DNA of 64,000 bases from Heliocidaris erythrogramma (taxonomy: Eukaryota; Echinodermata; Echinoidea; Camarodonta; Echinometridae), in NCBI GenBank assembly GCA_025617745.1, contig CM046863.1, positions 15,380,875 through 15,444,874 of the forward strand, given 5' to 3'. Of the stretch, positions 45,627 to 57,524 are shown piece after piece. The translations under genes and the position numbers were made by a program. The notes below the pieces were generated by a model. That model was not told the origin of the DNA. It made no database searches and was given only the letters and a program-made list of their open reading frames with translations. Positions within the stretch are counted from its first letter, which is position 1; each line of letters opens with the position of its first letter.

Positions 45627-45723
45627 ACTAACGGGTACATTAAATCGACAGTTGGTACATTAGGTCGACAGTTGAACAAAGAAAAAGAACAAAAACTGTC
45701 CTCCTAATGTACCCATTAGTCGT
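45624..45723. mobile_element. 100-bp inverted-repeat element between TA arrays
   Basis: GACTAACGGGTACATTA on the left is inverted as TAATGTACCCATTAGTC on the right, with GTCGACAGTTG repeated inside. TA arrays abut both ends, so the insertion probably targeted TA. Confidence 0.6.
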
Positions 45724-45724
45724 T

Positions 45725-45764
<40 letters not shown>

Positions 45765-46020
45765 TATGTCTGTGTGGGCGTGTTTAGCCGTATGTCCGAG
45801 GACATTTTCGGACAGAAAACAAAAAAAAAATCATGAGAACAATGGTCCTCGGAAGCCGGACAATAGTCCTCGAACGTCGAACAATGAATGTGTGTCTTAT
45901 TCCGTCGACTGTCCAAGGACGGAGGAACAGTAGAGGACCAATACTTGTCCTCGGAATTAAAGCCATGTAAAGCTGTGTGTGTGTGTGTGTGTGTGTGGAG
46001 AGAGAGAGAGAGATTTTTTG
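45724..46020. repeat. TA/CA and GT/GA microsatellites around an AGTCCTCGAAC-like stretch
   Basis: A TATA/CACACA run (45,726-45,765) and a GT/GA run (45,975-46,012) enclose about 200 bp with recurrent GTCCTCGG or GTCCGAGGAC motifs in both orientations. This is probably another small foldback. Confidence 0.6.
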
Positions 46021-46288
46021 GTTAGTTCTCCCCAGTTCTTTGTTGTTTTTTTTACTATAGCTCTTTCTTTTGCTTTTATATCTTCTCCGTCCTCTTTATC
46101 TCATTATCTATCTCTTTCTCTTTCTCTCTCTCTCTCATGATACATCATCAATTCATATTCCAATGTTCTCTACATGTTTAGATATACTTCAGCCAGCTCT
46201 CTAAAACCTGTAGCTATCAACATTTTTTTTTCAGAAGTCGTATCTGAGAGTCCTTTGGAGTTTTTATCTTCCAATCATTGAACATACA

Positions 46289-46436
46289 CAGCAAAAACGC
46301 TGTTTAAATTTCGCTGTTTTAATTTGTGTTGTTTAAATTTAAGCAATATTGTTTAAATGACAGACCCTGCGTTTTAAATAACCGCTGTTATAAGACATCA
46401 ATGATAATCTTTTAAACAACGTTGTTTAAAAAGATT
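46289..46436. repeat. TTTAAA-rich inverted-repeat stretch
   Basis: CGCTGTTTAAA-type motifs at the left recur inverted as TTTAAACAACG at the right, with several GTTTAAAT copies between. It is probably a small MITE, lying 50 bp upstream of the exon at 46,490. Confidence 0.4.
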
Positions 46437-46489
46437 GGAAATTCGCGGTGGACGGGTTTCCTTCTCCGCCAAACACGGCCAGCTTCATC

Positions 46490-46556
46490 ATGGCGGATGC
46501 CGTGGTTGCAATGCTGCAGAAGTTCCAAATGCCAGAGCTGACTGATACATTCAGAG
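46490..46556 (+). CDS. First coding exon of an unidentified gene
   Basis: An ATG at 46,490 in a good context (CATCATGGCGG) opens a 22-codon exon, MADAVVAMLQKFQMPELTDTF plus R. It ends at a strong donor AGAG/GTAAGC (46,556/46,557). The LQKFQMPELTDTF helix resembles the first helix of a SAM domain, but it is too short to assign. The sequence before it is GC-richer, like a 5' UTR. It lies antisense inside an intron of the death-domain gene. No further exon on this strand was found. Confidence 0.5.
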
Positions 46557-46566
46557 GTAAGCATTT

Positions 46567-46571
<5 letters not shown>

Positions 46572-46604
<33 letters not shown>
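46572..46604. repeat. (TA)n microsatellite
   Basis: Pure TA run just inside the intron after the exon at 46,490. Confidence 0.9.
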
Positions 46605-46611
<7 letters not shown>

Positions 46612-46870
46612 CAATTCAATTCTCATTTATTTCATTTTCAATTAAAAAGTACATTCAAAACAAATACAAAATATGTCATAATCGAAATTAGAAAATGAAA
46701 TGGGGAACTACATAAATAAAGCCCTTGGGCCTTGTACAAGCATAGTTCCCTACAAATATTGCGAAATTTATATAGACAACAAATAGAAATAAAAAACAAA
46801 AACTAAAAATATAAATACTAAAAATATACATATATAAATAATCTGATCGAGTTTAATACTCAAGACATTT
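46605..46870 (-). mobile_element. LINE 3' end fragment, minus orientation
   Basis: The plus strand starts with TTCAATTCAATTCAATTC, which on the minus strand is a GAATT-type simple-repeat tail. Before the tail, minus-strand sequence reads like the 3' UTR of a CR1/L2-group element (CAAGGCCCAAGGGCTTTATT). It is 5'-truncated, with no coding part left. Confidence 0.5.
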
Positions 46871-47643
46871 TTGTGCTGCCATGACATCTATATGATGTCT
46901 AGATCTAAGCCACAGTCACAGAATTAATTATGATTTAGACCTAGCTGCAAGTCGCCCTTCCATGGATCCAGCCTAGCGCAGCGCAGTTTATGTTGCACAT
47001 ACATTGAATGCGCGCGTGGGTCCGGTCCTATATCCGGGGGGGGGGGGGGGCACTCACATATAATGTCACGCATGTATGTGCCGCTGTGACGTCCCCCATT
47101 CTCGGGGCGCTCCCATGATATGCGATTTTCACTAACACTGTCGATTGGCTTCGGACTCGCTACCTAGATATGAGAAAACAATGCGCACAGCCCATTGTCC
47201 GGGAACGGTCGCTCCCTATCCTCCCAGGCCAGCGCAGCTGGGGAGCTGGGCGGCCTAGTGCCCCCTAGTGCTAGCGGCGGCTAAGCAAGATCAATCTGCA
47301 TGCGACATCGAGTTCTGAATTCAGTGCAGTGGCATGTAAACAGTATACAGCGTTAAAAACAGCGCTGCGACCGCTGACTCAGCTCAGCACATGCACCGCA
47401 TGTGTACCAGAGTAGTGAGATCGGGAGCAGCTAGCTCTGCCCATGAGCTCTTTCGCTCCTTAGATCCTCAAAAATGAGCTTCCTCAATTAACCATTTAGC
47501 TCCTTAGCCCCCTGTTTTGAGATTGGCAGAGGCACACCCACATCCTAAAAAAGCTTACGTAGGACCATGTTTTGGACTAGTGCATCAGTGATAACTTAGT
47601 AAACAGTATTTGAAAGTAAATTGATTTTGGAGACGGATCTAAC
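46871..47643. other. Non-coding intron sequence with G-run
   Basis: A G-run lies at about 47,036-47,050, and a moderately GC-rich stretch (47,090-47,420) resembles a dispersed repeat. No gene seen. Confidence 0.45.
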
Positions 47644-47764
47644 CTAGCTTGAGAAGTAGAAACTTCATGTGTTGCCGCTGATGCTCCTTGAGGAATGCCA
47701 CCTGTGGATGCCGAAAGTCTCGGGGTTGCGGAAACAGTTTCTTCGGAGGTTGTTTGGATTGTTC
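47644..47764 (-). CDS. Death-domain gene, Ser/Thr-rich linker exon
   Basis: A 121-bp exon between a TACATTTCAG acceptor (ends 47,765) and a CTAG/GTTAGA donor. It encodes about 40 residues rich in Thr, Ser and Ala (TIQTTSEETVSAT and so on) with no fold expected. Its phases fit both neighbours: it takes G from 51,984 to form a Gly codon and gives AG to 43,033 to form a Ser codon. This double match is the main evidence. It links the two death domains. Confidence 0.65.
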
Positions 47765-47880
47765 CTGAAATGTAGCAATTGCAATAAAGGAAAAAAACAT
47801 TTACAAAAATAAAATATATTATTCATTAACACGTAAGTGCTCGTATGACATTGTTGCATTGAAATACCAGGTATATCAGG

Positions 47881-50800
47881 TTGTATACCAGGTTATATCA
47901 TAACCCCAATGAAAATTGGGTCTGTTTGACGTGCTCATTACCACCTTTTTGTGACTCCCTTTTTACTCAATCCTGTGAAGATATTCAACCCTCTCAACCA
48001 ATTTTACCTCCTATCCCTGAAGTTAGAATACAGAATACTGTTGATGAAAGCGCTTTATATGAATCATTTAATGATACTTTTAATGGTAAAGGGTTGCATC
48101 TTGTTCATTTGAATGTTAGATCAATTCTGTTTAAAATACCTGAACTACGACTCCTTTTCTCCCAAAATAGAATCTCTGTAATTGCAATCACTGAAACGTG
48201 GTTAAACTCTTCCGTGAACGATGAAGAAGTTTGTATCGATGGATATTGTATTTTATGGTGGTGGAGTCTGTCTTTATATTAGAAATGATATTGCATTTAA
48301 CGTACGAGAAGATCTTACACAAAATGATATTGAATCGTTATGGATTGACATTCTATTACCCCATACAAAACCCATTACTCTAGGTGTTGTGTACAGACCC
48401 CCTACGGATCATTATTTTATTGAATATCTCACTGACACCTTGGATAAATTAACAAAAGATGATGAGGTTATAATTTTAGGGGACATGAATATCTGCCTTT
48501 TGCAGCAGTCTTCATTATCAAAAAATACAAGAATATTTTGAATTTAAATGGTTTGAGTCAACTTATAACTAAACCCACTCGAACAACATCGGCCACTTCA
48601 TCATTAATAGACCATGTAATCAGCAGTAAAGAAGAAAATATTTGTCAAAGTGGTGTTATTGAAATTGGCCTAAGTGATCATTTTTTAACCTACTGCTCTA
48701 GGAAGCTAATAAGACCTGTATTCAAACAGCATAGAAATATAAATATTCGGTGTATGAGAAACTATTGTATAGATGATTTTAATAATGTTTTATCTCGAGT
48801 CAATTGGTCTGACATATTAGAATGTAAAGAAGTAAATACTGCGTGGTCAATTTTCAAAAATATTTTCATGTCTATAGTTGATAAATGTGCTCCATTAAAA
48901 CAAGTAAGAATTAAGCAAAGAACCGATAAGTGGATGAATGCTGAATTTATTTCGTTAATAAGACAAAGAAATATAGCTTTTAAAAGAATGAAAAAGGATT
49001 GGGTAATTTAGAATTAGAAAAGAAATATAAACTTTTACGTAATTTGGTGCAAAGAAAAGTGAGACAGGCTAAAGATGAATACTTCCAAAATCAAATTGAT
49101 GAGCATAAAAATGATTCTAAAAAGTTGTGGAAGAATCTGAAAGATTTAGGTTGTAAAAACAAACAAAAGAATGTTAAAGAGAATGTTATTAATATCCAAG
49201 GGAGTTATGTCATGATAATATGAGGATAGCGAACGAATTTAACAATTATTTCACAACTGTGGCAGAAAAATTAGCTAGTAATCTGCCAGATAGCAACGCA
49301 AATGAATTTGGAACGGACAGTGTTAAAATACAAAAATTATACGACACTAAGGGTGTGTCGAAAGGTTGTTTTCTTTTTTCTCCTGTCAAAGAAACGTTTG
49401 CTTTAGATGAATTAAATAAGTTGAAAATATAAAAAAGTACCGGGCTTGACTTGGTACCTGCCAGATTTTTTGAAGGATGGAGCTAAATATTTGTATAAAC
49501 CTTTAACTTACATTATTAACTTATCTATCTCAACTTCCACCTTCCCTGATGAAATGAAAATTGCAAAAGTAACACCCCTTTATAAAAAGAAAGATAAAAC
49601 CAATGTTAGCAATTATAGACCGATTAGCGTTTTAAGTATAGTCTCGAAGGTACTAGAGAAATGTGTGTATGCCCAATTAGAGAACTACTTTCAAGAAAAC
49701 AAAATAATATACGAATTTCAGTCTGGTTTTAGAAATGGTTATTCCACTGAAACTTGTCTTATTCACCTCTTAGATTTTGTCAGGAACGAAATTTCCCAAG
49801 GACGTTTTGTCGGGATGGTTCTTCTTGACTTGCAAAAGGCCTTCGATATCGTTAACCATAATATACTGTTAAGTAAATTAGAAGTAATGGGTTTAAATTC
49901 TGCATGTGTGCAATGGTTTAGGTCTTACTTGACCAATCGTCATCAAGTTTTCTCGTTGAAAAATGTACTCTCCGATTCTGTGCCCATAAGATGCGAAGTT
50001 CCCCAGGGGAGCATATTAGGTCCTATTCTTTTCATGTGCTACATTAATGATGTGTGTTTGTGTCAACGACAGTAAATTACTTTTATATGCGGATGATAGT
50101 GTGTTACTATATTCTGGTACTGATCCTAAGCTGATCGGGGAAAAACTTAGCTTAGAATTATCAAACTGTGTTAATTGGATGACAGCAAATAAGCTTACCT
50201 TACATATTGGTAAAACCGAAAGTATTCTGTTTTGTTCGCGGGGTAGGCTGAAGTATACTGATGATTTCAATATAAGTTATAACAATCAACTCATTAAGAG
50301 ACAGGATTCTGTGAAGTATTTAGGACTAAATATAGCTAGTGATCTTTCTTGCTCAAGTTTGGTTGACAGTATTGTCAAAAAAGCTAATGCTCGTCTAAAA
50401 TTATTGTATCGTTATCAAAATTGCATGAACTTAAAATCAAGATGCATTTTAAGTTTTTCCTTAATACAATGTTTATTTGATTATGCTAATGCGGCATGGT
50501 ACTGCAGTCTAGGCAAGGTGGATCAAAACAAGTTAAAAATAATTCAAAATAAGATTGTAAGATTTATCAATCACTTACCACCAAGAACACACATTGGGAA
50601 GAGTGAACTTGAAACAGTTGGTCTTCTTCATGTAAACCTTAGATCACAACAACTTTTAATTCACCATGTACATAATATTTTTTACTCTAATGCAGATCAC
50701 TATATTTCAAATAATTTTACTCGCTCTTCAAGTGTTCATGGGCATGACACTAGAAATAGTCAATTTAATTTCGTAGTGCCTAAGCGGAAAGGTAAAATTG

Positions 50801-51332
50801 GAAATTCCTTTTATTTTAACGGTATTCTTTTCTGGAATTCCCTCCCAAATCATGTTAAGTCAGTTAAGAATTTTTTACATTTTAAAAGGGTATTGAAGCA
50901 TCATCTGAAAAATGTGTCTACTCCATAACTATATTTCTCCTCTCCCTTTTGTAGCTCAGATGGTTTTTTTCTATATTATATGACTTATGTAACCAACGTT
51001 TATTATCGATAGTTTCATTATGATTTTCTGTATATAGTTTTTTTCCGTTGAGTAAGTCTTGTTTTCACATTTATGTAATCTTCGCCTACTTTTTTAAAAT
51101 GTTATGTTTTATTTTGCTACTTTAGTACATTCTTATTACTTGTCGTACGTGTACGATAGTCTTGTAGCCGTACTAATGTGTTTTCTTAGTGTATTTTTTA
51201 ATCAGTTATTTAGGTAAGGACCCCATTGGAAATAAGCCATTTCGGCTTTCATGGGCTATCCTGTCATGGTACCTGGTTATGTTTGTATTGCAATATACCT
51301 GACGAATAAAATCAAATAAAATCAAATCAAAT
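47881..51332 (+). mobile_element. CR1/L2-group LINE, 5'-truncated and decayed
   Basis: The plus-strand order is: the end of a zinc-finger-like segment (WVCLTC), an AP-type endonuclease (LNVRS, ITETWL, GDMN), reverse transcriptase (NYRPISVLS, LLDLQKAFD, PQGSILGPILF, YADD) and a C-terminal region ending at 50,928. A 3' UTR and a simple tail of ATAAAATCAA-type units (51,305-51,332) follow. The coding sequence changes frame at least six times (near 48,250, 48,540, 49,005, 49,220, 49,440 and 50,060), so it cannot make protein. It lies in an intron of the minus-strand death-domain gene, in the opposite orientation. Confidence 0.9.
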
Positions 51333-51983
51333 ATAAATGTTCTTAATTTGCCCGGCATCAAACTCATTGATCAGATTTTATCACCACTGTGACATGATTT
51401 GTGTTAAAATCTGCTAAAGGTGCATGCCAGTCATGATGATTTGATTCCCATTGAGAAAATGTAATCCTTACACTGCATTTGACCTTAACCATGTCAATCA
51501 TTATCCCTATTAAAAAAGGGTTTAAATAAAGATATTTTTCCTTTGTTCTTGTTTTTATATTGAAAAAAAAATAATGTTATGCCTCCAAGTGTAAAACAGT
51601 TAGTTTTCTACACTTAATAATATACATCATGGATGACATCATTATGTTTTGTTTGGATGTCTATGTTCTTTTGTATGTTTTTTTTTTATTTTGATTTTTT
51701 AAGTGTAATACAGATATGAGGTTTTTTTATGAGTGCAAAAAAACGAACTTCAGACTTGAACTTTGGAAGGTTACGAGAATTAATGTTGCTGTTTTGTCCT
51801 CTCTTGTTGTTGTTTTTGTGTGTAATTTGTTGTTGTTTTTAATCATGTACTCGTATACCTATTGTTATAAAGATGGCAATTTGTGTATGCATGGAATGTG
51901 AAGGTGTAAGGCTAGAATTATTAGTTCATTGCCAATCATATACTGATTAAGATTAAAATCTTGTAATGAGCAGCACTTTATAC
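51333..51983. other. Intron remainder
   Basis: AT-rich intronic sequence of the death-domain gene. No other feature seen. Confidence 0.5.
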
Positions 51984-52270
51984 CTTCTCCAAATATGTCA
52001 TCAGCTAGGTGAATCAAATTGGAATCTTCTAACGCCGTTTTGAGAGCCAAACGTTCAGTAGATTGCGTTTGTGTCTTTCGCCAGTCTCGTAACATTTTCA
52101 GTGTCCCGGTATATGTTATATCCTGAGACTTGGAGTTCATGGCAATATAACGATGTACGTCTTCGGGTGTGAAGTTCAGCTTTTTGCCGAGCGTGTCAAT
52201 ATCTGTATTCTCGACAACTTTCTTTGCCACTATCGTCAATACACCGTCAAAGAGATCCTCCTTCTGAAAC
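51984..52270 (-). CDS. Death-domain gene, exon with first death domain
   Basis: The exon lies between a TTCCTTGTAG acceptor (ends 52,271) and a GAAG/GTATAA donor. The frame opens with FQKEDLFDGVLT and continues through a death-fold pattern: IDTLGKKLNF, PEDVHRYIAMNS, TLKMLRDWRKT with the helix-4 tryptophan, then LKTALEDSNLIHLADDIFG. With the downstream exons it gives a C-terminal tandem death domain separated by a short linker. Upstream exons would lie to the right of 52,270 on the minus strand; none was recognised in the window, so the N-terminus and the protein's identity are unknown. Tandem death-fold domains are common in the expanded immune and apoptosis repertoires of echinoderms. Confidence 0.8.
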
Positions 52271-52394
52271 CTACAAGGAATAAAACAATGTCCAATTGGT
52301 AGGTATGATTTATTGTTTTCGTTTCCCGGTCATAATAATATACGGACACTATTAAAGCCCACCGCATATGATACGATCCAACTGCGGTGAAATG

Positions 52395-53797
52395 GCACCA
52401 CAAAACCACCAAAAAGTCGCACTATGTAATTTTCAGTTAGAGCTCAATAAAGGTGTTTTTGGTTTGCATGGTCAAATTTAAGGTTTGGGTATTTCCTGAA
52501 AAGGTATACTTTCTTTAAAGTAATTAAACAAATTGGAGGCACAAAACAATTTAAAAGTGGTATTCTGGACAATTTTTAGTAGACCTATGTTTCTCTTCAC
52601 TGGATTTTGTTGTAGGCCTATGTGTTTTCTTTTTTTGAAACCCTGAATACTTGTCTTACTTTGATCTCCCATAACTTTAAAACAGAGTTATTGTATTGAT
52701 ACTTGTCCATTATGATGAGAAGGAAGTGCCTAATTCGTATGCCAGGTTTTAGGGCAATCTCATAATTCCTTCAGGGAAATGTATATTGAGATCTTATCCT
52801 CCTTTTATCACATTTGCACAATAACTTGCAGTTCAGAGTGCTTGAATAGACTGCAAACTTTAAACCCTCTTTTCTCAAAATGAACATTCTGTGGGACTGG
52901 GATTTCTAATCTTGGTTCAGTGGGTTAGGAGCATCCGAGGCTAATGAGTTACATATCATTTTAACTCTTTCTGTGCCCATGTTATGTATATGTGACAGAT
53001 AGACGTGTCATTTCCATTCACCAATTGCTCGACCGCAGGAAAGGTATATGCACTATGAATACGGTGACAAAAAGAGCGGACAATTTATGCATCTCCTCGT
53101 TGTACCCTCCACAATAGCTCTAGTAGACAAAATGACATCCCTTCACTGCTATTATGTGACACCTGTTCTACATATTTTTACAGGATAGCAATGAATGGAT
53201 GTTCTTTTGTTAACCAGTGCAATTGTGAAGGGTACAATGAGGAGCAGCATAAATTGTCCGCTTCATTGTTCGTCATGTTCATAGTGATGGTGGCCAATGT
53301 ATATCAAAATTTTGAGCATAAATCAAGCATTCCAGATATATGATTATCATTATATGCTATCAGAGAAATTTTCAAAGAAAATTGCAGATTAAAGAAAGAT
53401 ATTGCCTTATTTCAACATTAAAGAATGGTAAACGAATGAGAACACCCCCCCCCCCAAAAAAACAAAAAAACAAACAAACAAACAAACAGGAACAAACAAA
53501 CCAAAATTGACAAAAATGGAACTCAGAGGCAAATTTCACTATTTCTTGTGCATAAAATTGGGTAAAGTAATAATGTTTGGTATCAAAAGAATGGTAATAA
53601 ATTTCCTACACAATATGTACACAATATTTTGTGAAATAATAGATGGTTAATGAAGTGCAGACATTAGAAAAGTAAGCATTGACCACATTTTGGTAAAATT
53701 TTGAAGAGTGCTAAAGCTAAAGCTGAGAGTCTCCTCTTTCAGAATCAGACCTTGCCTAAAAATTCATATTTGGCGACTTTTTGGTGGTTTGTGGTGC
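52395..53797. mobile_element. 1.4-kb foldback element
   Basis: The termini GCACCACAAAACCACCAAAA (52,395-52,420) and their complement at 53,773-53,797 pair over 25-26 bp with one indel. Further in, 53,046-53,116 pairs imperfectly with 53,219-53,290 (ATAAATTGTCCGC and its complement). No transposase. It contains a C-run followed by A-rich simple sequence at about 53,445-53,490. Confidence 0.7.
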
Positions 53798-53799
53798 CT

Positions 53800-53943
53800 G
53801 GGCCCCGTCTTCTAAAGAGTTGCGATTGATTCGAATCGCAACTGAAAATTAATTGCAATTGTGTACTTAAGATATATTAGTTGTGATGGATTTCAAGTTG
53901 CGATCGATTCGAATCAATCGTAACTCTTTATAAGACGGGGCCC
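53800..53943. mobile_element. 144-bp MITE with GGGCCCCGTCTT ends
   Basis: The inverted ends GGGCCCCGTCTTCTAAAGAG and the complement of GGGCCCCGTCTTATAAAGAG extend inward for more than 40 bp (GAGTTGCGATTGATTCGAAT against its complement). It abuts the right end of the foldback at 52,395-53,797. Confidence 0.85.
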
Positions 53944-54698
53944 TGGTCTATGTTAGATACTGAAATTCAAAGAAACATAATCTTCCTGATCGAGGTTCTG
54001 AATAATAATGTGAATACTAAAATCGAAATTTCAGCGCCTTGCAAGCCTTCCATTCGGAGTGAAGGCCAAATCGGCTTCGAATTGTAGATAATTGCACTAC
54101 TTGTCTGACGTTACCTCGATTCACAGCCGAAAATAGCCTTTTCTCCCTACCAGGAAGCTTGCGCCATTGTATTGTTTTATAATGATTACTTTTTTTTTGT
54201 TTTCAGAAGCTTTTAATATTTTCTCTCATAAAGAAAACTGAACATAATTTGAAACATTTCATAAAATATACCAAATATTTCAGACAATAAAATAAACATT
54301 TCAAACATAAAAACATTTCATACAATATAAATAATCTTCACATAAATATTACTAACTGAAGTTTCACATTTCCAAACAATACAAATAACATTTCATGTAA
54401 AAATATATAATTTGCAAAGAGAAATACACATATCAAAAAGAATAAGATTCATATATTTAAGTGACACATTTCATTTTATTACAGAAAAAAAAGGAAAAAG
54501 GACAATTGAAATGTATTTTCAATAAACAAATCGCAAATGTTATCCAGTTGTGAATATTGTGATCGATATCTCCGGTGATCGGACTCTTGGCCGCGGCGTT
54601 CAAACACCAATCTCAGCCATAAACTCCGTCTGGTAATTGCCTAATATTTTAATTAGTCTGGCGTGGTGGCAGCTTGTGGTCTGAACTGAAGGCCTGTA
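53944..54698. other. AT-rich non-coding stretch
   Basis: ACATTTCA and AAACATTTCATA motifs recur at 54,240-54,430, a weak tandem pattern. No gene seen. Confidence 0.45.
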
Positions 54699-56527
54699 TT
54701 CACAGGCGTAGCCAGGATTTTCCAATAGGGAGGGGGGGGGGGGAGCAGACTGCATCCAACCGCATAGCCAGGATTTCATTTCAGGGGGCGGTTGTGGGGC
54801 ACGCAAAGAGTGCAAAATTGGTGAGTTCTTCGTCATTGCGCACGGCGAGTTGAAGGTGGCGAGGAATGATCCTGAGGAGGAGGAGTTTCCCCCTTTCCGA
54901 GCGAAGCCCGAAAGCTCTGACGTTATATCACCCTTTTTAGGCGGAATTTTAGTTCGACGCCCTGGCTGCTTATCAGTTATTTAGGACGCATGCAGGGAGT
55001 TTCCCCCTTCCCGCGCGAATCGCGAAAGCTTTGACGTTTTAGCGAATTGGAGAGAAAGATAACGGCTTGTAGCAAACAATTTTTTTATGTCGAAAGTTAT
55101 AGTTCGACGCCCGGGCTGCTTTTCAATTATTTGGACGCAACATTTCACATGCGAGGGAGCGAAGCCAGTGGCGTATCTAGGGATTATGGCGTCCGGGGCA
55201 AACAATGAAGTTATGCCCCCCCCCCCCCCCCCCCCCCGACTTATCTACGTTATTGTTCAAGCGGCAACATTTTCAATTTTCAACTGAAAAAAAAAAAATT
55301 CTTGTGCATTTTACCCAGGAAATTTTGCATTTGACCACCGCAGTTGAGCGGTAGAGAAGCTCGAATTTTATACATTGATAAACGGTTTTCTATTCACTCA
55401 CTTCTACAATCGGGAGCAGAACTAATGAAAACACCATAGCAAGGCGACCTGAAGTTGAGATTTCTTTCAAAAGTTGAACCTTTGCAAATGCTGTTTTATA
55501 CAGTTTATCCTATACTGGGAGCGCACTATTTAGCAGGAGTCATATGAAACTTACATGATATTGCGAGCAAATCAATTACATTTTTATTTTTTCAAACTTT
55601 TGGAACCCTTTAAGCTATTTAAGAACTATATACTGGGGGAGCGAAATTACGAGATCCTGAAAGAAAATTATTATGCAAGGAGCAAAGCGACCGAGCTTTG
55701 GAAAATTTTCGCATTTCAAACCTTCACAAAACTAGATTTGGGGGCGCGTGATCCGTAAAGATTTATTTTTTATTCATTTCCCCCTATTTTGCTCTCCTTT
55801 GCGTTTTTGCGCCACCTCCAAGTGCTGCCCGGGCTCGTGCCTCCCTGCCCCCCCCCCCCTAGATACACCACTGAGGGAAGAGACCGAGCGGGTGGGATGG
55901 GTATTCCCCTCCTACATCAGGGATTTGTTTTCAAAAATCTGTCGATAAAATTTGCATTTTAGAGCATCCCAAAATGGTTTTGAATGAAAAGAAGGAATGT
56001 ATGGATCTACGCCAATGAACGGAACCTCTTTATTGAGAATAACAATGCGAGCAAACGATTTATTCGATATTTTCGCATTGAAATTATGGAATTTCTTATT
56101 TCCTTACTTCTTCTGATGGTATTTCAAGATCAAACATAAGTTTGGATAATTATTAGTTTTAAGTTAATGTATCATAATTCTTATTTATTTTATCCAAAAA
56201 TATTGGTGGGGGATAATACAGGCCATCTCAAAGCTCTATTTTTTTTATATATACCCCCATCCCCCTGGATCGACACCCATGGTAACAGGAGTGGGTGCAA
56301 GGAGAGGAGAGTTATTTCCCCCTTAGCGCGTAAACTTTGACGTTTTAGCAAATTTGAGAGCCAGATTAACGGCTTGTAGCGCCTTTTTAGGCCTTTATCT
56401 CTCACTTCCCCCGCTTTTTCGCTCCAGCCTTCCCCCCCCCCCCCAGTGGCTGAATGGGGGGGGGGGGGGGGAGGGGGGGGGGATGGCCCCTCGGTGCCCC
56501 CCCCCCCCCCCTCTGTCTACGCCGGTG
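54699..56527. mobile_element. hAT-like non-autonomous element, copy A
   Basis: The ends CACAGGCGTAGCCAGG and the complement of CACCGGCGTAGACAG are inverted. The flanks CCTGTATT and CCTGTACT (starting 54,693 and 56,528) suggest an 8-bp duplication with one mismatch, or a perfect 6-bp one. Next to the ends lie long G or C runs. The interior contains a partly tandem unit of about 150 bp (TTCCCGCGCGAA, GAAAGCTCTGACGTT, ACGGCTTGTAGC) and a nested second element (55,166-55,873). No transposase. Confidence 0.7.
55166..55873. mobile_element. hAT-like element nested in copy A
   Basis: CAGTGGCGTATCTAGG at the left is inverted as CCTAGATACACCACTG at the right, a typical hAT end. Poly-C runs lie near both ends. 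The flanks AGCGAAGC and AGGGAAGA match at six of eight positions. A related but altered stretch is in copy B (about 58,999-59,498). Confidence 0.65.
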
Positions 56528-56533
56528 CCTGTA

Positions 56534-57249
56534 CTAGTCTTTTTAACCAACCAGTCCAAATGTAATCTTGCCCAATATACTAGGGGCCAGGCGTTCCCTT
56601 AAAGTACGTTGAGTTTTAAGGTCTTTTGCAGATTTTGATTGTGTGTAGTCCCATCAACGCGTATACAATATGTACGGTTGCTCGAAGACACGTAGGGACA
56701 TGTCCGTGGCCAAGTGCACCGCCTCACAAGAGGATGTTTGCGGTTAACCAAATACCAGGGAGCCACTCCTGTGCTCCGACTCCCCTGACTCGAACGTGAA
56801 TTCAACCCCTAAAGCCTAGGTCACAACCCGCCGTGTGTGTTTTTAGCCCGTACGTGTTCTGCGGAGGCCACGTCCGCCACGTTTTTCCCGAAAACGTGGG
56901 GAGGGAGTAGCAAGAGCAGGGAGTACGTCAACGCATTTCACACGCACTACAACGCAAGGTGTAAGTACGTGGCCCGCACGCCACGCCTGGACGTGAGTGG
57001 TTGCGTGCATCGTACGTTGCGCACCTGGTAAGTGAGTTGTACGTGCTTACAATGTGCTTACAACGTACGATCGCCGAGAGGTTGCCTCGTTATCGTACGG
57101 AGGCCGTACTTTCACGTACGGTGTCCTTACTGACTTGCAGGGAGTAAGTGCGTGCAAGTACGATAAACGTGAGTTTTTCCCGCCCTATGTCGTTGGGCAC
57201 ATTATAGGAACTTTCGACCTTCACTAGAAGTCAAAGCTGCTGCTGCTAG
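56534..57249. other. CGTAC/ACGTG-rich flank of the Harbinger gene
   Basis: GTACGTG, CGTACG and ACGTACG motifs recur more than a dozen times between 56,855 and 57,180. A similar composition reappears after the gene (61,170-61,540). These may be the subterminal regions of the Harbinger element, but exact ends and a 3-bp duplication were not located. Confidence 0.4.
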
Positions 57250-57524
57250 ACATGCCGCCCTTTCAACGCAGTGACGATTGGTTCTGATGATGCAAGTGCT
57301 GTTTCAGGTGACGTGCCAGCGCATGAGGACGACGTGGCATTAATTACTTTGATCCAGGAGATGAGGCAACAGAGACGCCAACGCAGGAGATACTGGGTTT
57401 CCCCATGGATTGAGAGGAGGAGGCGTGAATCGCAGGGGGACTACGCCGGATACATCCGATTGGACCCAAACCTCTTCGCCAAGCTCCTGCTCCGAGTGAC
57501 CCCTCGAATCACCAAGGGCCCATG

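Larger units (their letters stand above)
43034..47643 (-). other. Intron of the death-domain gene (4.6 kb)
   Basis: Bounded by a GTTAGA donor at 47,643 and a TTTATAG acceptor at 43,034. It contains a MITE, the second Tc1-like foldback, microsatellites, a LINE 3' fragment, and the plus-strand first exon at 46,490. Confidence 0.7.

Noticed and set aside
54699-56527. Dada-type element (6-bp duplication)
   Set aside because: The ends look hAT-like and an 8-bp duplication with one mismatch fits both copies, so hAT is preferred, though not proven.
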